A model generated the notes under the pieces. It was not told the DNA's origin. It did not search any database and saw only the letters and a program-made list of their open reading frames with translations. Of a stretch of DNA of 64,000 nt, positions 9,621 to 19,324 are shown one piece after another (position 1 is the first letter of the stretch; each line of letters starts with the position of its first letter). The translations under genes were made by a program, and so were the position numbers. The DNA is from Lentisphaerota bacterium. GTDB lineage: Bacteria > Verrucomicrobiota > Lentisphaeria > Victivallales > Victivallaceae. The stretch spans positions 124,001-188,000 of the forward strand of contig JAAEMX010000441.1 of NCBI GenBank assembly GCA_024225035.1, in the 5' to 3' direction.

Positions 9621-10421
9621 CTAATTTTGCTTCAGTGCTTTCGCAATTTTATTTATCGTTCCGGCAGCAGAATCAATGCCTTTTTGAGGGTCATCTGACT
9701 GAAGAATACAGCGCATAATTGCGCTTCCAACCACAATCCCGTCACAATTAGGTGCCAGAGCTGAAGCTTTTTCCGCGGAGTCTATACCAAAGCCGGCTGC
9801 GACAGGAACATTTGCCTTTTCTCTGATATTGCGCAGGTTGTCGTCAATACCAGCCGCAAAACTTGTTTGACCGCCAGTCACTCCTTTAGACGTAATACAG
9901 TAAATAAAGCCTTCAGCGACTTCAGCTATTTTAGAGGCTCTTTCCGCCGGGGTTGTAGGAGCAATAAGACTTATCAACTTTAAGCCGTGCTTCTGCAATG
10001 TTGGTACCAGCTCTGCATTATGTTCGAAAGGAAGATCAACAATAAGCATGCCGTCAATACCGATTTCGGCGCACTGGGCTGCAATCTTATCGAGTCCGTT
10101 TGCCAAGAGTACATTGTAATAGGTAAACAGGATTATTGGCGCTTGCGAATGTTTTCTGACGTTGGATGCAGTCTGCAGAATCTGCTGCAAAGTTGTACCA
10201 TGATCAAGAGCAAGCTGTGACGCTTTCTGGATGACAGGGCCGTCCGCGGTCGGGTCTGAAAACGGCACTCCCAGTTCAATTATATCAGCTCCTGATTCAA
10301 TGAGTTTTAGAATTAAGTTTTCCGTGCATTCCAAATCAGGACAGCCTGCGGTGACGTAAGCAATAACGGCTTTGCGGTTTTCCTTATCGCACAACTCAAA
10401 TGTATTTTTTATCCGGTCCAT
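9621..10421 (-). CDS. trpA: Tryptophan synthase alpha chain
   Basis: The 266-residue TIM barrel cleaves indole-3-glycerol phosphate to indole and glyceraldehyde 3-phosphate. Key segments are the catalytic Glu region ADIIELGVPFSDPTADGPVIQ, the Asp-bearing strand GIDGMLIVDLPFEE-like (here DLPFEHN) and the phosphate loop GFGIDSAEKA. Its start overlaps the trpB stop by one base (TAATG), giving coupled production of the two synthase subunits. It is the last gene of the operon; no hairpin terminator is visible after it. Confidence 0.95.
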   Translation of the reverse strand: MDRIKNTFELCDKENRKAVIAYVTAGCPDLECTENLILKLIESGADIIELGVPFSDPTADGPVIQKASQLALDHGTTLQQILQTASNVRKHSQAPIILFTYYNVLLANGLDKIAAQCAEIGIDGMLIVDLPFEHNAELVPTLQKHGLKLISLIAPTTPAERASKIAEVAEGFIYCITSKGVTGGQTSFAAGIDDNLRNIREKANVPVAAGFGIDSAEKASALAPNCDGIVVGSAIMRCILQSDDPQKGIDSAAGTINKIAKALKQN

Positions 10422-11614
10422 TATTTATTCTCCTGTGACTGCTTGAATTCCTGTACGCTCTGCATGTCTTTGTCGCCGCGGCCGGACAGGTTAACTATGA
10501 TGATTTGATCAGGCTTCATATTAGGTGCGCGCTTTGCAGCTTCGGCGATAGCGTGTGATGATTCCAGTGCCGGAATGATACCTTCAGTGCGGCACAGCAA
10601 ATCGAAGGCGGCAATAGCCTCCTTATCCTCAATGACCACGTATTCAGCTCGTTTAATATCTGCCAGATGGCTGTGCTCAGGACCAACTCCTGGATAATCA
10701 AGCCCGGCTGAGATTGAATGAGTTGGGATAATTTGTCCGTCGTCAGTTTGCAGCAGCTTAGTTTTACAGCCGTGCAAAACACCGGTATCTCCACCTGTAA
10801 TGCTTGCGGCATGTTTGCCTGTTGCTAGACCTGATCCGCCGGCCTCGACACCAACCAGATGGACATCTTCGTCGTCTACAAAACCAGCAAATATTCCCAT
10901 GGCATTGCTGCCGCCACCAACACAGGCGATAACGGTATCCGGCAGTTTGCTTGTCTTAAGCATGATCTGTCTTCTGGCTTCTTCCCCGATTATTGACTGA
11001 AAATGGCGCACCATTTCCGGATAAGGATGAGGCCCGGCAACTGTACCGATAACATAGAAAGTATCGTCAACTGTTTTAATCCAGTTTCGAATAGCCTCAT
11101 TCATAGCATCTTTCAGAGTAGAAGAGCCTGAGGTGACTGATGTGATTTTTGAGCCGAGAGCTTCCATACGCTGAACGTTTGGCGCCTGACGTCTCACATC
11201 CTCAGCTCCCATAAAGACCTCGCATTCCATACCGAACAGGGCAGCTACAGTAGCAGTAGCGACACCGTGCATTCCTGCCCCGGTTTCAGCTATCAGCCGT
11301 TTTTTACCCATAAACTTAGCCAGCAGAGCCTGCCCAATGGTGTTGTTTATCTTGTGTGCTCCGGTATGATTCAAGTCTTCGCGTTTGAGAAAAATCCTGG
11401 CTCCATCGCAATGCTCTGTCAGGCGCTTGGCGAAATAGAGTGGAGAAGGACGTCCGATATAGTCTCGCAGGTATTCCCGCAGTTCTGAAACGAAATCAGA
11501 ATCGTTTTTGTATTTCTCATAAGCTGCTTCCAGTTCATGCAGAGACGGCATGAGCGTTTCGGCAACGTACTGTCCGCCATATATTCCGTAAAATCCTTTG
11601 CTTTTCATTATCAT
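10421..11614 (-). CDS. trpB: Tryptophan synthase beta chain
   Basis: The protein has 397 residues and is PLP-dependent; it condenses indole with serine. The Schiff-base lysine lies in [17 protein letters not shown], and the cofactor phosphate loop is VGGGSNAMG. The sequence is a TrpB1-type chain, matching the adjacent alpha subunit. The start ATG overlaps the trpF stop by four bases; a second ATG two codons later is possible. Confidence 0.96.
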   Translation of the reverse strand: MIMKSKGFYGIYGGQYVAETLMPSLHELEAAYEKYKNDSDFVSELREYLRDYIGRPSPLYFAKRLTEHCDGARIFLKREDLNHTGAHKINNTIGQALLAKFMGKKRLIAETGAGMHGVATATVAALFGMECEVFMGAEDVRRQAPNVQRMEALGSKITSVTSGSSTLKDAMNEAIRNWIKTVDDTFYVIGTVAGPHPYPEMVRHFQSIIGEEARRQIMLKTSKLPDTVIACVGGGSNAMGIFAGFVDDEDVHLVGVEAGGSGLATGKHAASITGGDTGVLHGCKTKLLQTDDGQIIPTHSISAGLDYPGVGPEHSHLADIKRAEYVVIEDKEAIAAFDLLCRTEGIIPALESSHAIAEAAKRAPNMKPDQIIIVNLSGRGDKDMQSVQEFKQSQENK

Positions 11615-12237
11615 AATCCCTTTATTTGCTTCATAATTTCAGCCATTTTAGCAATAAGTTTTAAATCTTTTATCCCGGGAGCCTGTTCAATTCCACTGTT
11701 TAAGTCAATGGCATAAGGTTCAACTGCGAGCGCAGCTTCCAATGCATTGGCCGGGCTTAAGCCTCCGGCCAGAACAAGAGGGCGTAGTCTGGCTATTTCA
11801 GCTGCGTCCTGCCAGTTGCAGTCTATACCGGTTCCACCGTGTTTTTCTCTGGTCATGGCATCAGCAACAATAACAGCAGCTGGGAAATCACGACTTTGCT
11901 CCACAGCCTTCGGGTCGTTAAAATTAAAAGCTTTCCACACTTTTTCCTGCCCGATAGCTATAGCATCCTCGGCAGTATATGGGCCGTGCAACTGGATAAT
12001 ATCAAGATCACACATGCAGGCAATTTGTTGAATTTCAGTTAACGATTGATTTACAAAAATGCCTACTTTTTTGATTTTTTCAGGAAGTCCTCTTGTGATC
12101 AGTTTTACATTTTTTACATTAGTATGACGTGGAGATGGTTCGTGAAAGATAAAGCCCAGAAAATCAGCTCCTGCCTCAACAGCAAAAGCGACATCTTCAC
12201 GGCGGGTTATCCCGCATATTTTCAGTTTAGTGTTCAT
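11611..12237 (-). CDS. trpF: Phosphoribosylanthranilate isomerase
   Basis: This 208-residue TIM barrel catalyses the Amadori rearrangement of phosphoribosylanthranilate. The catalytic cysteine is in [12 protein letters not shown] and the second catalytic residue (Asp) is in VIVADAMT. The phosphate-binding loop is [10 protein letters not shown]. It overlaps both neighbours by four bases. It is a separate protein, not the trpC-trpF fusion of enterobacteria. Confidence 0.93.
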   Translation of the reverse strand: MNTKLKICGITRREDVAFAVEAGADFLGFIFHEPSPRHTNVKNVKLITRGLPEKIKKVGIFVNQSLTEIQQIACMCDLDIIQLHGPYTAEDAIAIGQEKVWKAFNFNDPKAVEQSRDFPAAVIVADAMTREKHGGTGIDCNWQDAAEIARLRPLVLAGGLSPANALEAALAVEPYAIDLNSGIEQAPGIKDLKLIAKMAEIMKQIKGL

Positions 12238-13001
12238 TTGTTACCTAGAAGCTCCTGCAATTTTATGCCGGGAGAAGTTTCCCGCATGAGAGTTTCTCCA
12301 ATGAGAAAGGCATTAGCTCCTGATGCTTGCAAATCAAGCATGTCCTGATGAGTTGCTATGCCGCTTTCAGCTACTTTAACACGGTCATCTGGAATCTCTT
12401 TCAGCATTTTATGGGTCAACGCAAGGTCAACTTTGAATGTTTTGAGATTACGGCAGTTAATACCAATAATCCGGCAGCCTGAGTCGACAATAAATTCAAG
12501 TTCATCAACCGTGTGCCCTTCAGCAAGTACTTCAAGTCCAAGCTTGTAAGCTTTGTGCTGTAAACTCATGAACTTATCTTCAGGAAGTGCCGCAGCAATC
12601 AATAAAACCGCATTGGCTCCAGCTTCAACAGCTTCAAACAACTGGTATTCGTCGAATATGAAATCCTTACGCAGCAGCGGAATGTCAGTTGCAGTTCTTG
12701 CGGCTTTTAAATTCTTCAATGACCCATGGAAGAAGTTTTTTTCGGTCAATACAGAAAGAGCGGCAGCTCCAGCTTCAGTAAGTTCATTTGCCAGATCTGT
12801 CGGGTGAAATTCCTTACGAATTATCCCTTTTGAGGGCGATGCCGGTTTGAGCTCGGCAATAACATTAAGCCCCGGTTTGCTTAAGGCATCATGGAAGAGT
12901 TTTCCGTTAGCTAGTTTGCCTTCTAGGTCTATAGGATAATTTTGTTTCTTCAATTCGAGTTCTTCTCGATTTTTTTCAATTATGGCTTCAAGTATATTCA
13001 T
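12234..13001 (-). CDS. trpC: Indole-3-glycerol phosphate synthase
   Basis: The protein has 255 residues. It makes indole-3-glycerol phosphate from the product of TrpF. Conserved barrel segments are VIAELKPASPSKG (catalytic Lys), LLRKDFIFDEYQL, IIGINCRNLKTF and VAESGIATHQD. Four-base overlaps with trpD and trpF indicate tight coupling. Confidence 0.95.
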   Translation of the reverse strand: MNILEAIIEKNREELELKKQNYPIDLEGKLANGKLFHDALSKPGLNVIAELKPASPSKGIIRKEFHPTDLANELTEAGAAALSVLTEKNFFHGSLKNLKAARTATDIPLLRKDFIFDEYQLFEAVEAGANAVLLIAAALPEDKFMSLQHKAYKLGLEVLAEGHTVDELEFIVDSGCRIIGINCRNLKTFKVDLALTHKMLKEIPDDRVKVAESGIATHQDMLDLQASGANAFLIGETLMRETSPGIKLQELLGNK

Positions 13002-14011
13002 GATTGACTGGCCTCTATAAGTATTTCGAGTTTTTTCAGCGCGTTGCCAGAGTCAATGGATTCATATGCCAACTGTAATCCATTTTGCAGGTCTTCAGCT
13101 TTTTCTCCAGCTACAATAGCCGCGGCCGCATTGATAGCGACAACTGCCCGGGCTCCATCATGTTCCTTCCCCTTCAGCACATCATAAATGCGTTTAGCAT
13201 TAAACGCGGCTTCTCCACCGGTAATAGACTCGTGGTTAAAAACATCTCCAAGCACAATATCAGGCTGGAGTTCGTAAGTTATATAGCTGCCGTCACGGAC
13301 TTCCGTGACGCGGGTAGGGGCGCAACAGGATATTTCATCCAGTCCGTCCATGCCGTGGACAACAAATGCCCGGCGTACATTGAGGTGGCAAAGTACTGCC
13401 GCAAAAAGTTCGGTAAGCTCTGGAGCGTAAACTCCAATAACCTGTCCGGTAGCTCCAGCCGGGTTAGTCAGCGGCCCGAGCATGTTAAAGATGGTGCGGA
13501 TTTGTAATTCGCGACGGATAGCGGCAACTTCACGCATGGCAGGATGCATTTTAGGAGCAAACAGAAATCCGATACCATTCTCCTGAATGCATTGCTCCAT
13601 TATTACAGGTTCGACGTCCAGATTAAAGCCCATTTCTGCTAGAACGTCAGCTGAACCACATTGGCTGGATACACTGCGGTTGCCGTGTTTGGCAACAGTG
13701 ATTCCCGCACCCGCCACAACAAATGCGGCGGCGGTGGAAATATTGAATGTATTCAGCGAATCCCCGCCAGTTCCGCAGGTATCAACCACAACTCCTGCTC
13801 CAGCATCAATAAATTCCGCATTACGGCGCATTGTTGATGCCGCACCAGCCAGTTCGTCAGCGGTTTCACCTTTGGCACGGAGAGCTGTAAGCAATGCTGC
13901 AGTCTGGATCGGGGAAATTACACCGCGCATTATGTGATCAAGCACTTTTGACATGCTTTCCTGGGACAGGTTTTTGCCGTTTAATAATTTATTTAGAATA
14001 TCACGAACCAT
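12998..14011 (-). CDS. trpD: Anthranilate phosphoribosyltransferase
   Basis: The 337-residue enzyme transfers the phosphoribosyl group of PRPP to anthranilate. It has the PRPP-binding motif DTCGTGGDSLNTFNIST, the KHGNRSVSSQCGSADVLAE segment and the Mg-binding DGLDEIS. It is not fused to trpG. One base separates it from the trpG stop, and it overlaps trpC by four. Confidence 0.95.
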   Translation of the reverse strand: MVRDILNKLLNGKNLSQESMSKVLDHIMRGVISPIQTAALLTALRAKGETADELAGAASTMRRNAEFIDAGAGVVVDTCGTGGDSLNTFNISTAAAFVVAGAGITVAKHGNRSVSSQCGSADVLAEMGFNLDVEPVIMEQCIQENGIGFLFAPKMHPAMREVAAIRRELQIRTIFNMLGPLTNPAGATGQVIGVYAPELTELFAAVLCHLNVRRAFVVHGMDGLDEISCCAPTRVTEVRDGSYITYELQPDIVLGDVFNHESITGGEAAFNAKRIYDVLKGKEHDGARAVVAINAAAAIVAGEKAEDLQNGLQLAYESIDSGNALKKLEILIEASQS

Positions 14012-14012
14012 T

Positions 14013-14594
14013 TTAAATTCCTTTCCTGACCATTTTTACGAAGTTTGCAAGCTGTCGTTTGCCAGTGGATGTCAAGACTGATTCCGGGTGGTACTGAATT
14101 CCTTCCATCTGAAACTCTTTGTGTCTGATACCCATGATTTCTCCATCGTCGACAGCTCTAGCAGTGATTTCAAAGCAGTCCGGGATAGTTTTTTCATCCA
14201 GAGCGAGCGAATGATATCTGACCACCTTTATTGGAGAAGGCATATTGGCAAAAATACCTTTGCCGTCGTGTTCAACTTCAGAAATCTTGCCATGCATGAT
14301 TTTTTGCGCCTGAATAACCTTAGCACCAAAAGCTTCGCCCATAGCCTGATGTCCGAGGCAAACGCCCAGTATTGGTATCTTTCCTGCTGCTTCCTTGATC
14401 AAGTCAAGGGTGATTCCGGCGTTTTCAGGGCGTCCGGGCCCGGGAGATATAACAATTGCATCCAACTGTTGTCCCAAGGCTTCATCAACTGTTATTTCAT
14501 CATTGCGTTTTACTACAACCTGTTCATTCAAGCCGTAAAGGTACTGTACAAGGTTGTATGTAAACGAATCATAATTATCAATCATTAAAATCAT
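14013..14594 (-). CDS. trpG: Anthranilate synthase glutamine amidotransferase subunit
   Basis: The 193-residue class I glutamine amidotransferase has its catalytic Cys in PILGVCLGHQAMGEAFG and the His-Glu pair in GIQYHPESVLT. The N-terminal MILMIDNYDSFTYNL is typical of TrpG/PabA. It supplies ammonia to TrpE. No separate pabA is seen in the window, so a dual role in folate synthesis is possible but unproven. An AAGGAG lies upstream of the ATG. Confidence 0.93.
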   Translation of the reverse strand: MILMIDNYDSFTYNLVQYLYGLNEQVVVKRNDEITVDEALGQQLDAIVISPGPGRPENAGITLDLIKEAAGKIPILGVCLGHQAMGEAFGAKVIQAQKIMHGKISEVEHDGKGIFANMPSPIKVVRYHSLALDEKTIPDCFEITARAVDDGEIMGIRHKEFQMEGIQYHPESVLTSTGKRQLANFVKMVRKGI

Positions 14595-14611
14595 TTTTTT
14601 CTCCTTACTGA

Positions 14612-16093
14612 CTATATATTCAAGCCGTTTGCTGCGTATTCCATAGCTCGGAAAAGCGCTGAGGCTTTGTGTTTTGTTTCTTCAAATTCTTTAATTGGAT
14701 CAGAGTCATAAACAATTCCAGCCCCTGCTTGTACTGAAACCCTGTTATCGTCAATTTCAAATGTGCGAATGGTAATTGCTGCGTCCATATCGCCGTTGAA
14801 GCTGAAATAGCCGACCGCGCCGCCATATGAATCACGTGATTCGGGTTCAAGTTCTTCAATAATTTGCATTGCACGAACTTTTGGTGCACCGCTAAGGGTT
14901 CCGGCTGGGAATGAAGCTTTTAATAAGGATATCGCATCTTCATCCGGCTGCATTTCAGCTTCAATTTCGGATGTAAGGTGCAGTACATGTGAATAACGCT
15001 CAACGGTCATAAACATTTTTACCTGCACACTTGATGGCGCGGCTATACGTCCAAGATCGTTACGCCCGAGATCGACCAGCATGAGGTGCTCAGCCCGCTC
15101 TTTCTCATCTTTCATTAATTCATCAGCAAACCGTCTGTCTTCAACTTCGTCTTTACCACGAGGTCTGGTTCCGGCAATAGGTCTGAGAATAGCTTTATTA
15201 CCTGTTTTTCGTACCATTACCTCAGGTGAAGATCCGACAAGCATTTTTCCGTCGAATTTAATGTAAAACATATATGGAGAAGGGTTGATTAGACGTAGAG
15301 CGCGGTAAAGCTGAAGCGGGTGAGATTTTAGTTGTCTGCTGAAACGTTGAGAAATAATTACCTGAATAATGTCACCCTGAGTAATATATTGTTTGGCACG
15401 TTTTACCAGTTTCAGGTATTCCTCCTGAGTTATATTTGAAATAAGTTCACCAGAATCATCAGGAGCCTTAAAATTTTCAAAATTTGGCACTGGCTGGCGT
15501 AGTCTTTCCTCAATAACTTTGATTTCCTGACACGCTTTATTGTAAGCTTCACGTGGGGAAGAACCCGCTTGGGGCTCGGCATTGACTACTATTCTTAGAG
15601 TATGTTTAACGTTATCAAAGATAATAAGTTTTTTGCAGAGCATCAGGTTAGCAGTGCATGCAGGTGCTTTTTTTACTTCAGGCAGCTTTTCAAATTCGCG
15701 TACCAGGTTATATCCAAGTCTGCCGACGAGTCCGCCGCAGAAGCCGGGAATGCCGGGCAGGGGAGCAGCTTTATAACTGCCGATTATTTCACGGATTGCC
15801 TGATGAGGCTTTTCAACGTCAAATATTTTGCTGGTTTGGGTTTTCAGGTTACGCAGAACTGCTTCGTTGTCTTCTATTGTCAGGATAACGTCAGGATCCA
15901 GTCCTATAAAAGAGTAACGCCCAAAGCGTTCGCCGCCTTCTACGCTTTCCAGCAGGAAAACATTGTCGTCTTCAGCGAATCTGCTGAGAACTGAAACCGG
16001 TGTTTCGAGGTCCGCAAGAAGCTCGCGGCAAACCGGAATCAAGTTATACTCTTTTGCCAGTTCGCAAAACTCATTTAAATCAGGTTTTAGCAT
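14612..16093 (-). CDS. trpE: Anthranilate synthase component I
   Basis: This enzyme converts chorismate to anthranilate with ammonia from TrpG. The ATG at 16093 (MLKPDLNEF) is preferred because GGAG lies six bases upstream; the frame stays open to a TTG at 16108. The 493-residue protein carries the LLESVEGGERFGRYSFIG feedback-binding region, QRFSR, PSPYMFYI, GTRPRG, DLGRNDLGRIA and the FPAGTLSGAPKVRAM catalytic segment. It is the first structural gene of trpEGDCFBA, directly behind two attenuators. Confidence 0.95.
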   Translation of the reverse strand: MLKPDLNEFCELAKEYNLIPVCRELLADLETPVSVLSRFAEDDNVFLLESVEGGERFGRYSFIGLDPDVILTIEDNEAVLRNLKTQTSKIFDVEKPHQAIREIIGSYKAAPLPGIPGFCGGLVGRLGYNLVREFEKLPEVKKAPACTANLMLCKKLIIFDNVKHTLRIVVNAEPQAGSSPREAYNKACQEIKVIEERLRQPVPNFENFKAPDDSGELISNITQEEYLKLVKRAKQYITQGDIIQVIISQRFSRQLKSHPLQLYRALRLINPSPYMFYIKFDGKMLVGSSPEVMVRKTGNKAILRPIAGTRPRGKDEVEDRRFADELMKDEKERAEHLMLVDLGRNDLGRIAAPSSVQVKMFMTVERYSHVLHLTSEIEAEMQPDEDAISLLKASFPAGTLSGAPKVRAMQIIEELEPESRDSYGGAVGYFSFNGDMDAAITIRTFEIDDNRVSVQAGAGIVYDSDPIKEFEETKHKASALFRAMEYAANGLNI

Positions 16094-16149
16094 TGTGATC
16101 TCCATCAAAAATTATATTAATTTTATGTGTTATTTTCAGGTTAATATAT

Positions 16150-16185
16150 AAAAAAAGCCGCAAACCATTTCTAGAGGTCCGCGGC
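16150..16185 (-). terminator. Attenuator 2 terminator, directly before trpE
   Basis: Minus-strand ten-base stem GCCGCGGACC / GGTTTGCGGC (two G-U pairs, 16176-16185 with 16157-16166) is followed by seven T. Its 5' arm CGGACCT can pair instead with AGGTCCG (16222-16216) at the end of leader peptide 2, giving an antiterminator. Confidence 0.88.
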
Positions 16186-16212
16186 TGAAATCTGTACGTA
16201 AGGTATCAGACG

Positions 16213-16275
16213 TTACGGACCTTGTCCAGAACGCCACCACCAGCCAAAATATTTGTTTGTAAGTTGATTATTCAT
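16213..16275 (-). CDS. trpL: trp leader peptide 2 with three consecutive Trp codons
   Basis: The ATG at 16275 has GAGG ten bases upstream. Twenty codons then stop TAA: the peptide begins MNNQLTNKYFG, then WWW at residues 12-14, then RSGQGP. The last codons and stop lie inside the segment that can pair with the 5' arm of the following terminator. A ribosome stalled at the TGG codons would leave that segment free (antitermination). A ribosome reaching the stop would mask it (termination). This is the classic logic of trp attenuation. The peptide is seen directly; function is inferred. Confidence 0.85.
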   Translation of the reverse strand: MNNQLTNKYFGWWWRSGQGP

Positions 16276-16297
16276 TTTAAAATATCCTCAAATTCAT

Positions 16298-16336
16298 AAA
16301 AAAAGCGGATCAAACCTTTTTAAGGGTTCAATCCGC
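16298..16336 (-). terminator. Attenuator 1 terminator
   Basis: Minus-strand stem GCGGATTGAACC / GGTTTGATCCGC (two G-U pairs) is extended by two A-T pairs past one mismatch and followed by seven T. Its 5' arm can pair with GTCCGC at 16377-16372 as antiterminator. It lies between leader peptide 1 and leader peptide 2. Confidence 0.87.
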
Positions 16337-16384
16337 CGGAATTGTATTTTCAGAACAGCACAAGTTATACCGCGGACAGAACCG

Positions 16385-16432
16385 TCAGCGCAGCCACCAC
16401 CAGATATTTTTGCTGTTCAAAATCTTTTTCAT
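16385..16432 (-). CDS. trpL: trp leader peptide 1 with three consecutive Trp codons
   Basis: The ATG at 16432 opens a 15-residue peptide, MKKILNSKNIWWWLR, ending in TGA. Three TGG codons are contiguous at residues 11-13. The candidate antiterminator segment GTCCGC begins about seven bases after the stop. The ribosome-binding site is weak (GGATTATT directly upstream). It is the first of two complete leader-terminator units in series before trpE. Confidence 0.85.
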   Translation of the reverse strand: MKKILNSKNIWWWLR

Positions 16433-16511
16433 AATAATCCTAATTGATTTATATCAAAAATTAACCACTATAATGTATCAATGTCAAGTTTTAAATAGTA
16501 ATTTTCTCAAT

Positions 16512-16539
16512 ATTTTATATAGACACTATTCTCTGTCAA
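16512..16539 (-). promoter_or_regulatory. Candidate trp operon promoter
   Basis: Minus-strand TTGACA (16539-16534) and TAAAAT (16517-16512) are 16 bases apart, about 75 bases before leader peptide 1. A second TTGACA (16487-16482) with GTTAAT (16465-16460) is an alternative. Confidence 0.5.
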
Positions 16540-16557
16540 ATTGTTCCAACCTGTAAG

Positions 16558-17541
16558 TCAGCTCCAATTAGGCCACGTTATCTTATAGTCAATTCCACGC
16601 TCATTAGACTTATCAAAGTTTGGAACATCGCCTGTTGTAACTTGACAAGAAATTACACTTTTGTTAAATTTTTGTAAATATTTTTTTAGATACTCCTGAA
16701 TAGTTTTATCTTTCAACAGAAGAGGGTTAACATGGTTGTAGCCAATTGGGATAAAAGTTTTCTTGAATTTGCAAGCAAGGTTATACATCCTTCTTCCTAT
16801 TGTGACGTTGTTTTCCAGTCTTAAGAACTCGTTGTAGACAGTTCCATCATCTAAAGTTTTGTTAAAAAAATTCTCTAATGTTTCCTCGTGTCAGGTCTTT
16901 TTGTGTTTTAAGATCATTATTAAATTGGTTTATAAAAAAGTTTTTTCTCTCCATTCTATGTCAGCCGGTTTTATTTCTCCCATTGTCAAAGCGTCATCAT
17001 AGAAATACACGGGAATTTTATTTTCAAAATACCAATTTACTTACAAATCACATGGAAGACCTCTCTGGGCTTCCTCTAAAATACGTAAATTTGGATTTTG
17101 ATATTTATAATTTGGTTTGAATTCATATTCAATTTTTTTAAGATTATAACATGAAATGCTTCTTCTAAGATAATGCGACTGAGGAGAAAAATATATTTCG
17201 TAAAGTATCACGTGATTTTTTGACAAATCATAACCAAACCGCTCTTTCAAATATAGGAAAAAATCCCTAACCAAGGAGTGATCGGAAGTTTCATTGTCGC
17301 TATGAGTATGGCCAAAGACAAAGAAATCGTTGAACAAATAGACATTGAAAATTTTGAAGAGTACATCTTCACAGTTTTTTTCGAAAGCAGCTTCAATGAA
17401 CTTATATGCTTTGAGATATTCATTGCACAAATTCAAAAAGACTTGGTCAGTCATGAAGTTGTTGTCGCGACGTGTGTCGAATATTCTTTGTATTTGATCA
17501 AATTTGAATTGTGGGTAATAACGTGTGTATAATGGAGGGTA
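16558..17541 (-). pseudogene. Degraded unrecognised gene
   Basis: Two open segments on the minus strand read as parts of one protein. The upstream part (17541-17044; TRYYPQFKFDQIQRIF, later LKERFGYDLSKNHVILYE) meets an in-frame TAA at 17043-17041. Coding sense continues past it (VNWYFENKIPVYFYDDALT). Near 16890 the frame shifts to ETLENFFNKTLDDGTVYNEF and LLLKDKTIQEYLKKY, ending at 16558. The only ATG near the start is at 17454. Base composition is A+T rich, unlike the trp genes. I do not recognise the family; it lies beside effector-like genes and may be one of them. Confidence 0.5.
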
Positions 17542-17622
17542 CTATAATTTAAATAACTCATAAGCTTTTCTACAGACATCTTTTTTTTTCTTTTTTTCTT
17601 CTTTCTGTCTTCTATAAATGGG

Positions 17623-18100
17623 ATGGTTTGCCTGAGTGAAAGTAAAAACTTTTATCAGTTTGAAAACGTACTTTTTCGTTTTTCAGATTTCTATTTTTTG
17701 CAAAGATTTGAATTAAATTATCCTGAATATCTTTTACTTTACTGTCCATCTGTACTATGGAAATCATACCTGAGCTCCGAATTACCAATTGTTTATTCGA
17801 TTATGACTTTGTCGTCACTTTTATTCTTGGATGAAACAAGCACTTTATGTTAATAAAGATTTAGCGTACTATTGCTTTGTTCTTGATGAGAGCTGTAATC
17901 GATATTCGTTTTATATATATGCTTATTTGATTAGAGAATGTCTACGAATTGGCAAGAACTGGCTCTTGGATATTTGCTGTTGCGACCGAGAACTTTATGA
18001 CCTAGCTGCAATAAAAAAAGGAAAGATAGTTATGGAGGTTATACTTCAAAACACCAAAGCTTTGAGCGGAGTTTTAGATAGTGTTCTTTCTCTAATCTGA
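17623..18100 (+). pseudogene. Possible gene remnant, frameshifted
   Basis: Two overlapping open frames on the plus strand (17623-17853 and 17831-18100) give a continuous hydrophobic-rich sense if joined near 17840 (PIVYSIMTLSSLLFLDE to NKDLAYYCFVLDESC). The end is VMEVILQNTKALSGVL. The composition is strongly A+T rich, and no family is recognised. It could be chance open frame. Confidence 0.25.
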
Positions 18101-18137
18101 AAAAATGAGTAGCCTTATTTTCTTATATGAACTTTTA

Positions 18138-19324
18138 TCAGGTTAAAAATACTGATTTTCCGGAAATCGACTTTTCGATGAACTGTTCGCTGTCGAAAAC
18201 CCGTATTAGGCCTTGTGGGCAATTTATTTGCGAGAGTCCTGTTTTGTCAAGCATGCTGTTATAACGATCTGTGGAGAAGTAATGTGTATTTGCTGGAAAA
18301 AAGCTATATTCATGGTGTATGAACAAGCGATCAAGATTGATTTTTACATTGTTTATAAAGTTAATAATTACATTCGGAGCATAGCTAAGTATCTGTGCTT
18401 CCATTTTCTCGCATGCCTCAAACAAAGAACAAAGAGTTTTATATACTCTTGATTGTTGATGTTTGCAGCGAAGGGTCTCGTCCAAAATAAATTGTTTCAA
18501 GGCGCAAAGGGTAATAAAGTCATCACGATCGTAAATCCAGAAATTCTTTCTCTGGCTGGCTGGTAAGCGTTGCGATGAAGCATTAACCCAGTCTCTGTAA
18601 CCGGTTTGTATAGCCTTGGATCCATCCCAGAGACTGATCTTTTTATTATCCGGCAATGCAGGTTTTTCACTGTGATGCAGGTAATGATCATCTGGGGCAC
18701 ATCTTTCAATTGTTGAAAAATCTTCTATTTCAAAATGGTTGTCTGCAGCCGGATATGAAGTTACATATACTGTGTTATCATAAGATATACTGTAGCAATT
18801 TTTAAAACCGGCTTTACTAATGTAGTCCATGAAGTTTTTTGCAAAATAATTGCCATTGCAAACTACAAAATGAAAACTGATTTTTTGTCTCATATGTTCA
18901 AAAGGTAATGCATGTAAGAATATTTCAGATAATTTCTGGGATGAGATATCAGTGTCTACTTTTAATCCGCACCACGAATAATTTTGAGCGATACAGTCGC
19001 TGCCAGGTTCACCATGTGCATCAATATAAATCTTGGCTGGAAGCTCTATATTCTGAAGGGCTGTCTTGATTATTTCTTTAGTCTTTCTAAATCTTCTATG
19101 GCGATCAGAGCGCATATTGAAGTTCAACCTGACCAGCTTTATTTTTTTTTATCAGAAATACTTTTTCGTTTTATGCAAAAGGTGATATCTGATTCTCCGG
19201 GAAGGACTCCACTTGCTTTATCCAGTACATCTGGTGAGAGGTAGTGTCTTTCACCAGGGACTATTCGGTCATTATCATCCTCACCCATAATAGAAATATA
19301 ATAAACTGATGAATATTGGAACAT
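18138..19324 (-). pseudogene. His-Gly...Cys (clan CD, C80-like) family protein, paralogue A, frame broken at an A9 tract
   Basis: The start ATG at 19324 has GAGGTG upstream, giving MFQYSSVYYISIMGEDDN as in the paralogues. The frame ends at 19139 just after nine A (coding strand, 19150-19142). Sense continues in another frame as KLVRLNFNMRSD to a stop at 18138. The second part holds a strand plus His-Gly (LPAKIYIDAHGEPG) and, 52 residues later, a strand plus Cys (ISFHFVVCNGNYFAKNF). That spacing and context match the His/Cys dyad of caspase-fold C80 proteases such as the MARTX and TcdA autoprocessing domains. A helical C-terminal domain follows GYRDW. It may be a pseudogene, or slippage on A9 may restore it. 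The family call is inferred. Confidence 0.6.

Noticed and set aside
13085-13507. Plus-strand open frame of 140 codons opposite trpD
   Set aside because: A shadow of the conserved trpD gene; no ribosome-binding site or known family.
14088-14588. Plus-strand open frame of 166 codons opposite trpG
   Set aside because: Complement of a fully conserved amidotransferase gene.
16276-16297. A six-codon frame (ATG 16297) between terminator 1 and leader peptide 2
   Set aside because: No Trp codons and no ribosome-binding site; leader 2 itself starts at 16275.
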